This document shows positions 1-8,061 of a stretch of 33,950 bases of DNA, in pieces (positions within the stretch are counted from its first letter, which is position 1; each line of letters begins with the position of its first letter). A program made the position numbers and the translations under genes. This DNA comes from Bacillota bacterium. Its GTDB lineage: Bacteria; Bacillota; Clostridia; Christensenellales; SZUA-584. The notes under the pieces were generated by a model. The model was not told the DNA's origin, ran no database searches, and saw only the letters and a list, made by a program, of their open reading frames with translations. The stretch spans positions 1-33,950 of the forward strand of contig JAEWQS010000059.1 of the NCBI GenBank assembly GCA_023399095.1, in the 5' to 3' direction.

Positions 1-15
1 ATAGTTGGATTCCTA

Positions 16-48
16 ACCACAGGCATCGTGTTGCCACGTGGTTTTTTT
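16..48 (+). terminator. Rho-independent terminator of a gene upstream of the window
   Basis: ACCAC pairs with GTGGT and an inner GGCA pairs with TGCC, forming a two-part hairpin at 16-42 that is followed by seven T residues (42-48). It reads on the plus strand, so it should end a plus-strand gene lying to the left of the window. Confidence 0.7.
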
Positions 49-113
49 GTGCGTTGCTGACGGTACTCTTATACAAATATTAAGTCAACGTATAAAATTA
101 GGGGGAATCCAAA

Positions 114-518
114 TTGAAAAACAATAAAGAAAACAACCACGTCATGGATACAAACATAAAAGTCGATTATAGGTATTCGTCTTGTACAGAGAGCTTTGTT
201 TGTAAGGTTTGCGGAACGCTTGTTGTTCCTGACGGTGCAGGGAGCAGGCACAGAAACCATTGCCCGAAGTGTTTATCGAGTGTCCATGTGGATAATAACC
301 CAGGCGACCGAGCCTCACTGTGTCACGGAATAATGGAGCCGGTTAGTGTGTGGGTGCGTCAAGGAGGAGAATGGGCGATTATTCACAGGTGCCGATTATG
401 CGGTTCTTTTAGCTCCAATCGGGTAGCAGCCGATGATAATCCGCTGCTGCTCATGTCCATCGCAGTCAAACCATTGTCTGCGCCGCCCTTTCCTCTCAAT
501 AATTTAGCGACTCTTTAA
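114..518 (+). CDS. RNHCP domain protein (putative zinc-binding, function unknown)
   Basis: The 134-residue product carries the RNHCP motif (residues 47-51) that names this small family. Paired cysteines at C30/C33, C50/C53 and C93/C96, plus C70, suggest one or two zinc-binding knuckles. The following GDR, HRC-x2-C, NR and DDN segments are also family hallmarks. No catalytic role is established for the family, and the call rests on motif order alone. The start is TTG at 114, chosen because AGGGGGAA (100-107) lies 6 bases before it; an ATG at 144 is the alternative. The gene stands alone between two terminators and is transcribed away from the neighbouring clpC operon, so the context gives no functional hint. 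Confidence 0.85.
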   Translation: MKNNKENNHVMDTNIKVDYRYSSCTESFVCKVCGTLVVPDGAGSRHRNHCPKCLSSVHVDNNPGDRASLCHGIMEPVSVWVRQGGEWAIIHRCRLCGSFSSNRVAADDNPLLLMSIAVKPLSAPPFPLNNLATL

Positions 519-527
519 CAATCAGCA

Positions 528-576
528 AATCTCCCTGAACTGTTCATTAATCGTTCAGGGAGATTCGTAATTTTTT
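528..576 (+). terminator. Strong terminator after the RNHCP gene
   Basis: A perfect 13-bp stem (528-540 with 553-565) encloses a 12-base loop and is followed by TTTTTT at 571-576. It ends the plus-strand RNHCP gene. Because clpC converges from the right and stops at 615, the hairpin may also serve that operon, but the minus-strand side lacks a good U tract. Confidence 0.85.
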
Positions 577-614
577 ACTGTCAACCGGGCAGGATTGTGC
601 ACATAATAGTCTGC

Positions 615-3080
615 TTATGCATTTTCTTCGTGCTTTTCAGACTTGCTGGTTTGTACATTCTCCCGCTTGCTAAACGCAGGCTTGCCGTCCTTCATATACA
701 TGTTGACGTGATCCGTGATGCTGATTGTGCCCTTTAAAATCTCTTCCGACATCTCATCCTCCACAATTTGCTGAATCATCCTGCGCAGAGGACGCGCACC
801 ATAGTTTTCATCAAAGCCTTCCTTAGCCAGGTAATCGACTGTATCCTCCGAATATGTCAAATAGATCTCGCGTTCTTCGAGACGCTTGATCACATTGCTC
901 AGCATGAGCCTCACGATCTGCTTCGTGTGTTCCTGACTCAGTTTGTGGAACACGATGATGTCGTCCAGTCTGTTGATGAACTCGGGTCGAAACGCTTTTT
1001 TGAGCTCTTCCATGATGCCCTGCTTCATCTGTTCATAGCCACGGTCGCTCTCCACAACCGAGAACCCGATCTTTTTCGCGTCGATGTTGCTCGCGCCAAG
1101 GTTAGACGTCATGATGATCACACAGTTTTTGAAGTCTATGAGACGCCCCTTGGAATCCGTCAAACGTCCGTCTTCAAGTATCTGAAGCATGATGTTGAAC
1201 ACATCGGGGTGCGCTTTTTCAATTTCATCGAGCAGCAGTACCGAATATGGGTGGCGTCTGATTTTCTCGGTGAGCTGGCCGCCCTCGTCGAAGCCGACAT
1301 AGCCCGGAGGTGATCCGATGAGCTTGGATACCGCATGCTTCTCCATGTATTCGGACATATCCAGACGAATCATGGCGTCTTCGTCACCGAACAGCGCTTC
1401 GGCCAGCGCACGTGTCAGTTCGGTTTTACCAACACCCGTGGGCCCTAAGAATATGAATGAGCCGACCGGGCGCTTTGGGTCTTTTAGTCCCGCACGCGAA
1501 CGCCGTATCGCTTTGGCCACAGCGATGCACGCTTCGTTCTGACCGATCACACGGCGGTGCAGCGTGTCTTCCAGCTCGAGCAGCCGTTTGGCTTCATCCT
1601 CCGTGAGTTTAACCACCGGTATATTCGTCCAGTTGGACACGATCCCGGCAATTTCCTTTTCCGTGACCTCGCCTTCGCGCTGATTGGTGTCCTTCTCCCA
1701 GGCACTTTTCATCTCAGCAACCTGCTTTTCGATCTTTTTCTCTTCGTCACGCAGCTCTGCCGCCTTTTCAAAGTTCTGATGCGTGATGGCCTGATCCTTC
1801 TCTTTGCGCAGCTCTTCCTGCTTTTCTTCAAGCTCTTTGATATCCGGCGGCGCCGTGTACAGACTGAGCCGCACCTTGGAGGCCGCTTCGTCCATGAGAT
1901 CGATCGCCTTATCGGGCAGGAATCGGTCTGTCAGATACCTGTCAGACAACTCCACAGCGGCTTTCAAAGCCCCATCGGTGATCTTCACGCGGTGATGCGC
2001 CTCATAGCGGTCGCGCAGGCCTTTCAATATTTCGATCGCTTCCTCGCGCGTGGGTTCCCCCACCGTGACCGGCTGGAAACGCCGTTCGAGCGCCGCATCC
2101 TTCTCGATATGCTTTCTGTATTCGTCGTATGTCGTCGCGCCGACCACCTGTATTTCCCCGCGCGCCAGCGCTGGTTTTAGTATACTGGCGGCGTCCATTG
2201 CGCCTTCGGCTGCGCCCGCGCCCACAATCGTATGTATTTCGTCAATGAACATGATCACGCTGCCTGACGACTTCAAGTCCTTGAGCACATCTTTGAGCCT
2301 GTCTTCAAACTCGCCGCGGTACTTAGTGCCCGCGATCATGCCCGCAAGGTCGAGCGAGACAACACGCTTGTCACGCAGCAGCTCCGGCACACCGCCGTCC
2401 GCGATTCGCTGGGCGAGCCCTTCTGCTATCGCCGATTTTCCGACGCCCGGCTCACCGATCAGCACAGGGTTATTTTTGGTACGGCGCGAGAGTATCTGCG
2501 TGATGCGCTCGATCTCCTGAGCACGCCCGATGACAGGGTCCAGCTCGCCGTCTTTGGCGGCTTTGGTAAGATCACGTCCGAATTTGTCCAGCTTGGGCGT
2601 CTTGGCATCCTTCTTAGACCCTTTTTCGCCCTGCTCTGCGTTATCGCCCGTCACGTTATAAATGCCGTTTTCCAGCTCGCCGAAATCCGCGCCCAGGTCG
2701 CTTAAGATTTTAAAGGCGACGCCTTCCTTTTCGCGTATAAGCGCCATCAATATATGCTCGGTGCCCACATAGCTCTGCCCGAGCTGCCGGGACAGTGTCA
2801 CGCTTAGTTCCAATATCTTTTTTGAACGCGGTGTGTAGCCAAACCCCTGTGTGAATACAAAGTCTCCCTGACCGATCAGCGAGAGCACATTCTGTGTCAC
2901 CGCTTCTTCGGATACGCCCGACAGAATCAGCAGATTCGCCGCAGCGCCATCTTTTTCACATATCAAACCAAGCAACAAGTGCTCGGTGCCCACATAGTTA
3001 TGACCCAGCTCTCGTGCTTTTTTTTCCGCATGCTTGAGCGCACTTTTCGCGCCCTCAGTGAATTTCGCAAAAAAATCCAT
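615..3080 (-). CDS. clpC: ATP-dependent unfoldase ClpC (AAA+ Hsp100)
   Basis: The product is an 821-residue Hsp100 ATPase that unfolds substrates and feeds them to the ClpP protease. Two Clp N-terminal repeats lie at about 1-145 and form the adaptor and phosphoarginine docking domain. The first AAA+ module has Walker A GEPGVGKS (209-216) and Walker B VIMFIDE (275-281). A UVR-type middle-domain motif lies at about 435-451. The second AAA+ module has Walker A GPTGVGKT (546-553) and Walker B SVLLLDE (613-619), followed by the C-terminal small domain. This order, with the middle-domain UVR motif, marks ClpC rather than ClpB, ClpA or ClpE. It is the last gene of the ctsR-mcsA-mcsB-clpC operon, 19 bases after mcsB, with an AAGGGAGAGA ribosome-binding site. 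Regulation by CtsR is inferred from the operator at 5092-5108. Confidence 0.98.
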   Translation of the reverse strand: MDFFAKFTEGAKSALKHAEKKARELGHNYVGTEHLLLGLICEKDGAAANLLILSGVSEEAVTQNVLSLIGQGDFVFTQGFGYTPRSKKILELSVTLSRQLGQSYVGTEHILMALIREKEGVAFKILSDLGADFGELENGIYNVTGDNAEQGEKGSKKDAKTPKLDKFGRDLTKAAKDGELDPVIGRAQEIERITQILSRRTKNNPVLIGEPGVGKSAIAEGLAQRIADGGVPELLRDKRVVSLDLAGMIAGTKYRGEFEDRLKDVLKDLKSSGSVIMFIDEIHTIVGAGAAEGAMDAASILKPALARGEIQVVGATTYDEYRKHIEKDAALERRFQPVTVGEPTREEAIEILKGLRDRYEAHHRVKITDGALKAAVELSDRYLTDRFLPDKAIDLMDEAASKVRLSLYTAPPDIKELEEKQEELRKEKDQAITHQNFEKAAELRDEEKKIEKQVAEMKSAWEKDTNQREGEVTEKEIAGIVSNWTNIPVVKLTEDEAKRLLELEDTLHRRVIGQNEACIAVAKAIRRSRAGLKDPKRPVGSFIFLGPTGVGKTELTRALAEALFGDEDAMIRLDMSEYMEKHAVSKLIGSPPGYVGFDEGGQLTEKIRRHPYSVLLLDEIEKAHPDVFNIMLQILEDGRLTDSKGRLIDFKNCVIIMTSNLGASNIDAKKIGFSVVESDRGYEQMKQGIMEELKKAFRPEFINRLDDIIVFHKLSQEHTKQIVRLMLSNVIKRLEEREIYLTYSEDTVDYLAKEGFDENYGARPLRRMIQQIVEDEMSEEILKGTISITDHVNMYMKDGKPAFSKRENVQTSKSEKHEENA

Positions 3081-3099
3081 ATCTCTCTCCCTTCAGAGG

Positions 3100-4104
3100 T
3101 TAACTGAAAACCTGTTTTATCAAATCGGCCCTTACCACATCTCTCTCCGAAGCGTTCAGTTGTCCATACCGCTCCGCGATGACAGCGGGCCTTGTGCTCA
3201 TCATGACTTTATAAAGCTGACTGCTCGTCAGTTTTGGAACGATGCCAAGCGATACGCCGAATGCTACATCCGATATCAGCTTTTGTGTTTCCGCATCGCC
3301 AAGGCGCCGCGCATATTTTAATATACCGACCGCGCGCCATATACGATCTTCCAGCGCGATCCCCAAGCTGTTGTACAGTTCCTTGCGTGTGCCGCGCTCA
3401 AAATTAATCACCTTATTCGCTGTAGACAACAGCCTTGATAGTATTTCCTTCTCGGAAACGCCCAGCGTTACCTGATTGGATATCTGGTAAAACGAACCGG
3501 AAGCCTCACTGCCCTCTCCAAAAGCACCGCGCACCGTCATGCCCACCTTATTGATCATCGCCGTGATGCGCGGCAATGCTTTGGCGGCCGTAAGCGCGGG
3601 CAGATGCAGCATCAGCGAGGCCCGAAGGCCTGTCCCTAGGTTGGTCGGGCAGCTCGTTAAGAAACCCAGTTTTTCATCGAAGGCATAATCCACACCTTCC
3701 GCCAGCATATTGTCCAGCCTGTCGGCCGCGTCGTAGGCTTTATACAGCGCGAGCCCCGTGCAAAGGCTTTGCAACCGGTAATGGTCTTCCTCGAGTATCA
3801 TCACACTGATGCTCTGATCGCCGTTTGTGATGAGCCCACCCACACGGCTGCGTGAAAGCTCCGTGCTGATCACATGCTCCTCCACAAGTGCGCGTTTGCC
3901 AAGCTCTGTCATATCAGACAGACGTGAATATGTGAACTCCGGCGATACGAGCAGACTTTGCTTTGCAAGGCCGTGCACCTTTTCGATATCATCCGGTGTC
4001 ACGATACGCGGCGGAAAGGGAACATCAGCGAGATTTCTTGCCAGCCTAATGCGTGTGGACACCACCACATCACTTTCAGGTACGCAATCTTCAAGCCACT
4101 TCAT
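3100..4104 (-). CDS. mcsB: Protein-arginine kinase McsB
   Basis: McsB phosphorylates arginine side chains, marking proteins for ClpC-ClpP degradation and inactivating CtsR. The 334-residue product shows the ATP:guanido phosphotransferase fold: a STRIRLARNL nucleotide-binding segment (16-25), the SCPTNLGTG loop with the active-site cysteine C152, and the conserved RGAFGEGSEASG segment (192-203). RDVVRA at 321-326 fits the RDxxRA phosphoarginine-sensing motif described for McsB, so the allosteric site appears intact. Its ATG overlaps the mcsA stop by four bases (ATGA), which suggests coupled translation with its activator McsA. The length is slightly below the usual ~355 residues, the difference lying at the termini. 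Confidence 0.97.
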   Translation of the reverse strand: MKWLEDCVPESDVVVSTRIRLARNLADVPFPPRIVTPDDIEKVHGLAKQSLLVSPEFTYSRLSDMTELGKRALVEEHVISTELSRSRVGGLITNGDQSISVMILEEDHYRLQSLCTGLALYKAYDAADRLDNMLAEGVDYAFDEKLGFLTSCPTNLGTGLRASLMLHLPALTAAKALPRITAMINKVGMTVRGAFGEGSEASGSFYQISNQVTLGVSEKEILSRLLSTANKVINFERGTRKELYNSLGIALEDRIWRAVGILKYARRLGDAETQKLISDVAFGVSLGIVPKLTSSQLYKVMMSTRPAVIAERYGQLNASERDVVRADLIKQVFS

Positions 4105-4607
4105 GCTCTCTCCTCCTTTTCCAGCAACGCGATTTCGTCTCGCAAGCGCGCCGCCTCTTCAAAGTTTTCCACAGCAACCGCTTCTTTAAGCTTAATTTTA
4201 AGTTCTTCTTTTTGGGTCTGCTGCGCATGTTCTTCATTTTCTATACCCGGCTGAACCTCAACACGCTCGCCCGGATGCTTGCCTGTATGCGCCATACTCA
4301 TATGTATGCCCTTAATCACAGGGCTGATGCTCTCTTCGAAAACCTTGTAACAATTCACACAGCCAAGCTTTCCGTCCTTTTTGAAGCTTTCCAGCGTTGT
4401 CCCGCATGCTTCGCACTGCTGACCAACATCTGTGGATTGCTCATAAAATGTGCTCATGAAGTCGTTGAAGGAGAACCACGGCATCACCACGGCTGTCTTT
4501 TTCTTTGGCGCGCACTGGGCGCAAAGATGCACTGTTTTTACCTGTCCATTCACAAATGTCGTCATATGAACGGTTGCGTTGTTTTTTAAACAGTTGTCAC
4601 ACAGCAT
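4101..4607 (-). CDS. mcsA: McsA, zinc-finger activator of McsB
   Basis: This 168-residue protein activates the McsB arginine kinase and modulates CtsR. Four CxxC pairs are visible (C3/C6, C29/C32, C65/C68, C83/C86), enough for two zinc-binding modules. The C-terminus (about 134-168) is a UVR motif coiled coil (EEAARLRDEIALLEKEE) like the one in the ClpC middle domain. The gene overlaps the ctsR stop by one base (TAATG) and the mcsB start by four bases, so the three are probably translationally coupled. All eight cysteines are present, and no truncation is seen. Confidence 0.96.
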   Translation of the reverse strand: MLCDNCLKNNATVHMTTFVNGQVKTVHLCAQCAPKKKTAVVMPWFSFNDFMSTFYEQSTDVGQQCEACGTTLESFKKDGKLGCVNCYKVFEESISPVIKGIHMSMAHTGKHPGERVEVQPGIENEEHAQQTQKEELKIKLKEAVAVENFEEAARLRDEIALLEKEERA

Positions 4608-5074
4608 TATCTCTCCTCCTCACTTAACAGCACAAGCACAAGCTGTTTTAAAATGCTCGCACGCACATGATCTTTGAGCATCGCAGGGATGGAAAGCGAT
4701 TTATCTGCAATCGCTGCGCTCATGAGCGCACCTTCCCTCTTGCAAACCGCATTGCTTTCTACCAGCCGACAAATTACATCCAGCGCGTCCCTTTCGGATA
4801 TGCTCTCCCCAATCCGCGTGGTCACAAGACGAAAAAGATGATCCGATTCATCAATGCTTAAGCGCAGCACACGGATATAGCCGCCGCCGCCACGCCTGCT
4901 TTCTATGATATAGCCCTTGTCGGGCGTAAATCGCGTGGCCAGTACATAATTGATCTGCGATGGCGCACAGTTGAAATGCTGCGCAAGCTCATTTCTTTGC
5001 AGCTCGATTTTGCCTTCATATTCACTCATCAATTCTTTGATGAATTGTTCAATTGTATCGCTAAGAACCGACAT
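4607..5074 (-). CDS. ctsR: Transcriptional repressor CtsR
   Basis: CtsR represses class III heat-shock genes and is released when heat is sensed by its glycine-rich wing. From the ATG at 5074 the product is 155 residues, matching the family's usual length, and begins MSVLSDTIEQFI as is typical. A helix-turn-helix lies at about 27-50 and the wing RRGGGGYIRV at 60-69; the C-terminal dimer and McsB-interaction domain follows. The open frame extends upstream to 5128, but that region is the -10 element and CtsR operator, so the longer start is not credible. AGAGGAG sits about 10 bases before the chosen ATG. First gene of the operon and presumably autoregulated. Confidence 0.97.
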   Translation of the reverse strand: MSVLSDTIEQFIKELMSEYEGKIELQRNELAQHFNCAPSQINYVLATRFTPDKGYIIESRRGGGGYIRVLRLSIDESDHLFRLVTTRIGESISERDALDVICRLVESNAVCKREGALMSAAIADKSLSIPAMLKDHVRASILKQLVLVLLSEEER

Positions 5075-5091
5075 GTCCCACCAACTCCTCT

Positions 5092-5108
5092 TTTGACTAT
5101 CTTTGACC
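5092..5108 (-). promoter_or_regulatory. CtsR operator (heptad direct repeat)
   Basis: On the minus strand the sequence reads GGTCAAA-GAT-AGTCAAA, an exact match to the known CtsR consensus RGTCAAA-NAN-RGTCAAA. It lies immediately downstream of the -10 element, overlapping the expected transcription start, where binding would block RNA polymerase. Confidence 0.95.
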
Positions 5109-5117
5109 TTTAATAAT

Positions 5118-5145
5118 ATTATACACATTCCTCACAAAAAAGCAA
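5118..5145 (-). promoter_or_regulatory. Sigma-A promoter of the ctsR operon
   Basis: The -35 TTGCTT (5140-5145) and -10 TATAAT (5118-5123) are separated by 16 bases on the minus strand. The perfect -10 box and the adjacent CtsR operator support this as the main promoter for ctsR-mcsA-mcsB-clpC. Confidence 0.8.
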
Positions 5146-5159
5146 CGAAAAATCTGCAT

Positions 5160-5480
5160 ATTTTCTATGTCATGAAATGAGATTGGATGACAGGAATTGT
5201 TTCATGCGGAGCCGTGTAACCCCGTGTCGTGTTGCACGACGATACAGATACATTACCCTATAGGGCGATGCGGGAGGGCACGGAGACCCTCCCCTACAAT
5301 TTGTGACGTATACCTTATTTCCTGCTTCCATGGGACCCCTCGACAAGCTCGGGGTGACAGAAGGGGGATCATGCGCCGCATCTTCATAGTGTGTCATGCT
5401 GAGCTTGTCGAATCATCTCATGGTTTAAGCTCTTAGCTGTGGAATCCATCGACAAGCTCGTGGTGACATAAAGTTGATTG
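5160..5480. repeat. Gene-free block of short dispersed repeats
   Basis: About 350 bases between the ctsR promoter and cwlD hold no credible gene. Three copies of a ~21-base unit are present: CTCGACAAGCTCGGGGTGACA (5339-5359), its inverse TGTCATGCTGAGCTTGTCGAA (5392-5412), and ATCGACAAGCTCGTGGTGACA (5448-5468). A GC-rich hairpin GGGAGGG/CCCTCCC (5272-5293) followed by CTACAA and a palindrome CCCTATAGGG (5256-5265) lie to the left. These look like non-coding interspersed repeats common in Clostridia genomes; a related unit occurs at 25809-25834. Confidence 0.75.
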
Positions 5481-5504
5481 ATCACTGTTCTTATTAGCCG
5501 ATAC

Positions 5505-6188
5505 TTATGCCTCGTTGGCGGTGTATCGCTGGGTCAAATATAGCATCGCGCCTTTAAATATCGCTGAAGCGCAAAGCGCTTGATATTCCTCCGTTTGAAG
5601 CAGCTGCTCATCTCGCTCGTTAGAAAGAAAACCGCATTCAACAAGCACGCAAGGGGAGTCGCCCGAGCGCAGTATGAAGTATCTTTCGGGTTTTTCCACG
5701 CGCGGCCTTTCGGGCTTCAACATCTCGACGAGCTTTTCCTGCATGATTTTGGCCAGCTTCTCTCCCTCAGCCGAGTCCTCATGATAGAAGACGACAGGGC
5801 CATGGCACGAAGTATCAACAAACTTGTTCATATGGATCGAAATCACGATATCAGCGTTTGCACTCTCTATGATTTGCTTGCGTTTTTGCATATCTCCGTC
5901 TTTCGTATTGCCAAGAGCGTCTTGGTCCTCACGGGTCATGATCACTGCATAGCCCTGATTCTCAAACATGGCTTGCAGCTTTTTTGCGACAGATAGATTC
6001 AGCCCGTCTTCCTTGACGCCGGTAAGCCGTCCCTCAGCGCCGCCGTCAAAGCCGCCATGTCCCGCATCAATGACAATCACGGTATCTTTTTGATTCATCA
6101 CCGGTTGCGATAAGGGTATCAACAGCAGCGTAACGATCAGCACGAAGACGATAAAAATATAGATAAGATAACGTTTGTTGCGTTTCAT
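5505..6188 (-). CDS. cwlD: N-acetylmuramoyl-L-alanine amidase, CwlD type
   Basis: This is a zinc amidase (Amidase_3 family) that cuts the bond between muramic acid and the stem peptide; CwlD itself acts in making muramic-delta-lactam for the spore cortex. The 227-residue product has an N-terminal membrane anchor (about 7-27), then the fold with zinc ligands H44 (in DAGHGG), E60 and H119 (in SIHMN), and the catalytic glutamate E184 (in VECGFLSN). The length and single-domain layout fit CwlD rather than the multidomain vegetative amidases. The start has a clear GGAGGTG site. If the assignment is right it suggests an endospore former; a vegetative LytC-like role remains possible. Confidence 0.88.
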   Translation of the reverse strand: MKRNKRYLIYIFIVFVLIVTLLLIPLSQPVMNQKDTVIVIDAGHGGFDGGAEGRLTGVKEDGLNLSVAKKLQAMFENQGYAVIMTREDQDALGNTKDGDMQKRKQIIESANADIVISIHMNKFVDTSCHGPVVFYHEDSAEGEKLAKIMQEKLVEMLKPERPRVEKPERYFILRSGDSPCVLVECGFLSNERDEQLLQTEEYQALCASAIFKGAMLYLTQRYTANEA

Positions 6189-6242
6189 GAAACACCTCCG
6201 CCGTTATCTCATCTATATTATTCGATATTTAAGGCTATGACG

Positions 6243-7241
6243 TTATTCGAACAGCATTTTGCCCGCGTTGGCATTAAGCGCAAGCGGCTCGTTTGATTCC
6301 CCGGAAAAGCTTGCCGCACAGCCGATCATCGCGGCATTGTCCGTACAATACCGCAGCTCGGGCAGATAAAGCGTGATGCCTGCCTCTTTTGCGCGCTGTG
6401 CAAACACCTCTCGTAATCTTCCATTCGCGGACACACCGCCCGCAATACCGATCTTTTTGATTCCCTCGCGTGCCGCCGCTTCAAACGTATTGTCAGCGAG
6501 AAAGGAAACCGCCTCATTTTGAAAGCTCGCGGCAATGTCGGCTTTATTGTATACTTCGCCTTTCTGATCCATGTTGTGTATATGGTTGATCACCGCTGTT
6601 TTCAGACCGCTGAATGTAAAGTCAAGATGTGTTTCGCCCTTAAAGCCACGCGGATACCTATAAACCGGCTTGCCTTCTCTTGCCAGTGCTTCAAGCTTTG
6701 GCCCGCCCGGATATCCAAGACCCAGCACGCGCGCTGTTTTATCAAACGCCTCACCCACCGCATCGTCACGCGTCTTGCCGATAAGCCGGTATTGGCCGTA
6801 GTCCTCAATCATAACAATATGCGAATGCCCGCCGGACACCACAAGACACAAAAATGGCGGCACCAGCATCTTGTGCGATATAAACAGTGAGCAAATATGA
6901 CCCTCGATATGATGCACGGGAATAAGCGGAAGCTTATGGTAATACGCGAGCGCTTTGGCGTACGAAACGCCCACAAGCAGCGCGCCGATGAGCCCCGGCC
7001 CGTCTGTCACGGCGATGGCGTCCAAATCTGAAAACCGCATGTTTGCGCCGCGCAGTGCTTCATCGACAATATAGGGTATTTTTAATATGTGGTTGCGGGA
7101 TGCGATTTCGGGCACCACACCGCCATAGAGCTCGTGCTCCTTTTGCGTGTATACCGCACTGCTGATCACCTTTCGGCCTTGCGTTACAGCAGCCGCCGTT
7201 TCGTCGCACGATGTCTCAATGGCCAGAATCTTTCGTTCCAT
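6243..7241 (-). CDS. tsaD: tRNA N6-threonylcarbamoyladenosine transferase TsaD
   Basis: TsaD transfers the threonylcarbamoyl group onto A37 of ANN-decoding tRNAs in complex with TsaB and TsaE. The 332-residue product begins with ILAIETSCDET (5-15), a family signature, and has the HHIEGH motif (110-115) with metal ligands H111 and H115, plus the third ligand D301 in YCTDNAAMIG. A nucleotide-binding GGVSANGRLRE segment lies at 268-278. Length is normal. tsaB, tsaE and rimI, often nearby, are not in this window. The upstream membrane-protein gene ends three bases before the ATG, so the two are likely co-transcribed. Confidence 0.97.
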   Translation of the reverse strand: MERKILAIETSCDETAAAVTQGRKVISSAVYTQKEHELYGGVVPEIASRNHILKIPYIVDEALRGANMRFSDLDAIAVTDGPGLIGALLVGVSYAKALAYYHKLPLIPVHHIEGHICSLFISHKMLVPPFLCLVVSGGHSHIVMIEDYGQYRLIGKTRDDAVGEAFDKTARVLGLGYPGGPKLEALAREGKPVYRYPRGFKGETHLDFTFSGLKTAVINHIHNMDQKGEVYNKADIAASFQNEAVSFLADNTFEAAAREGIKKIGIAGGVSANGRLREVFAQRAKEAGITLYLPELRYCTDNAAMIGCAASFSGESNEPLALNANAGKMLFE

Positions 7242-7244
7242 ATG

Positions 7245-7958
7245 TTATGCCTCTTGAACGTTTTTCTTTCGCTTCCTGATCACAATCAGTCCGGCAGCAG
7301 CAACCGCGTTAAGCGCGACGAATATCGATACAAAGCGAATAATGATGCGCGCCACAAGATCTGAAAAGAACTGCTGCGGCACCATCATAATCAGCACGTC
7401 TGTGGCCGGGTCGAGCAGCCAGAGATCGTTTGTGAAGAACAGGTGGTGAAACGACACCCAAAAGGAGGTAAAATCCACTGCGGCGTAAATGCCAAGCGCG
7501 CCGACAATCAGCACGAACACGCCCGACACATATAAAAATGCTTTGCACAGTGTCTTCAAAGCTTGTCCCTTCGCAATCAAAAAAGCGATGATGATGAGAG
7601 CCGCAGCACCGATCAAGCAGTACGTGCGCACATTTCTGGCGGCCAGGTACAGCGCTTTCACATCCACCATATGATCCTTTTCACGCTCGCCGAAAACCTC
7701 CTGCATCTCACCGCCTATTTCGGCTTGAATATCAAGGTTGCTGTCTGCATCGGTTGTATAATTGATCAGCTTGTGCGTAACCGCTGTTAAATCCTGTTCG
7801 CTGATGCCAATGCTCTGTGCAGTCTCAAGCTTACTGTATTCGCTCTCAAAGAACCCTTGATTAATGGCAAACATCTCAATGCTTACGATGAGCAAAGCAA
7901 TAATGAGCAGCATGCTCGCAGCCGCTGCACAAACGGCACTGAAAAAACGATTGTTCAT
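7245..7958 (-). CDS. Integral membrane protein, TIGR01906/DUF1461 family
   Basis: The 237-residue product resembles the DUF1461 (TIGR01906) family of membrane proteins of unknown function. Hydrophobic spans lie near 9-31, 113-131, 138-160 and 208-229. An extracytoplasmic loop at about 45-110 contains the LINYTTD and HMVDVKAL segments, and the FHHLFFTNDLWLLDP segment after the third span is typical of the family. The start has a strong AAAGGAGAT site. It lies directly before tsaD with a three-base gap, which suggests one transcript but not a shared function. The family name is by motif recall and is fairly secure; no biochemical role can be given. Confidence 0.82.
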   Translation of the reverse strand: MNNRFFSAVCAAAASMLLIIALLIVSIEMFAINQGFFESEYSKLETAQSIGISEQDLTAVTHKLINYTTDADSNLDIQAEIGGEMQEVFGEREKDHMVDVKALYLAARNVRTYCLIGAAALIIIAFLIAKGQALKTLCKAFLYVSGVFVLIVGALGIYAAVDFTSFWVSFHHLFFTNDLWLLDPATDVLIMMVPQQFFSDLVARIIIRFVSIFVALNAVAAAGLIVIRKRKKNVQEA

Positions 7959-8023
7959 TTATATCTCCTTTGTTACCCAAAAACATTAAAAGCTGCGGTG
8001 ATTGGGAACGCCGTAACAATGCA

Positions 8024-8047
8024 AGGCTGCTCCTAATGGAACAGCCT
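8024..8047 (-). terminator. Hairpin, possible weak terminator after the GcvH-like gene
   Basis: On the minus strand AGGCTGTTCC pairs with GGAGCAGCCT (one G-T pair) around a four-base ATTA loop, 15 bases after the GcvH-like stop codon. The following sequence is TTGCATTGTT, so the U tract is poor; it may act as a weak terminator or stabilise the 3' end. Confidence 0.5.
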
Positions 8048-8061
8048 CACCAAATCAAAAT

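Noticed and set aside
1557..2180. 207-codon plus-strand frame inside clpC
   Set aside because: Fully antisense to a clear ClpC reading frame with intact motifs; the long frame is a product of codon composition on the opposite strand.
5075..5128. Longer ctsR starting at 5128
   Set aside because: The extension overlaps the -10 box and CtsR operator and would be absent from the transcript.
5170..5436. Short frames on both strands in the repeat block
   Set aside because: They lie within non-coding repeats and hairpins; no ribosome-binding sites.
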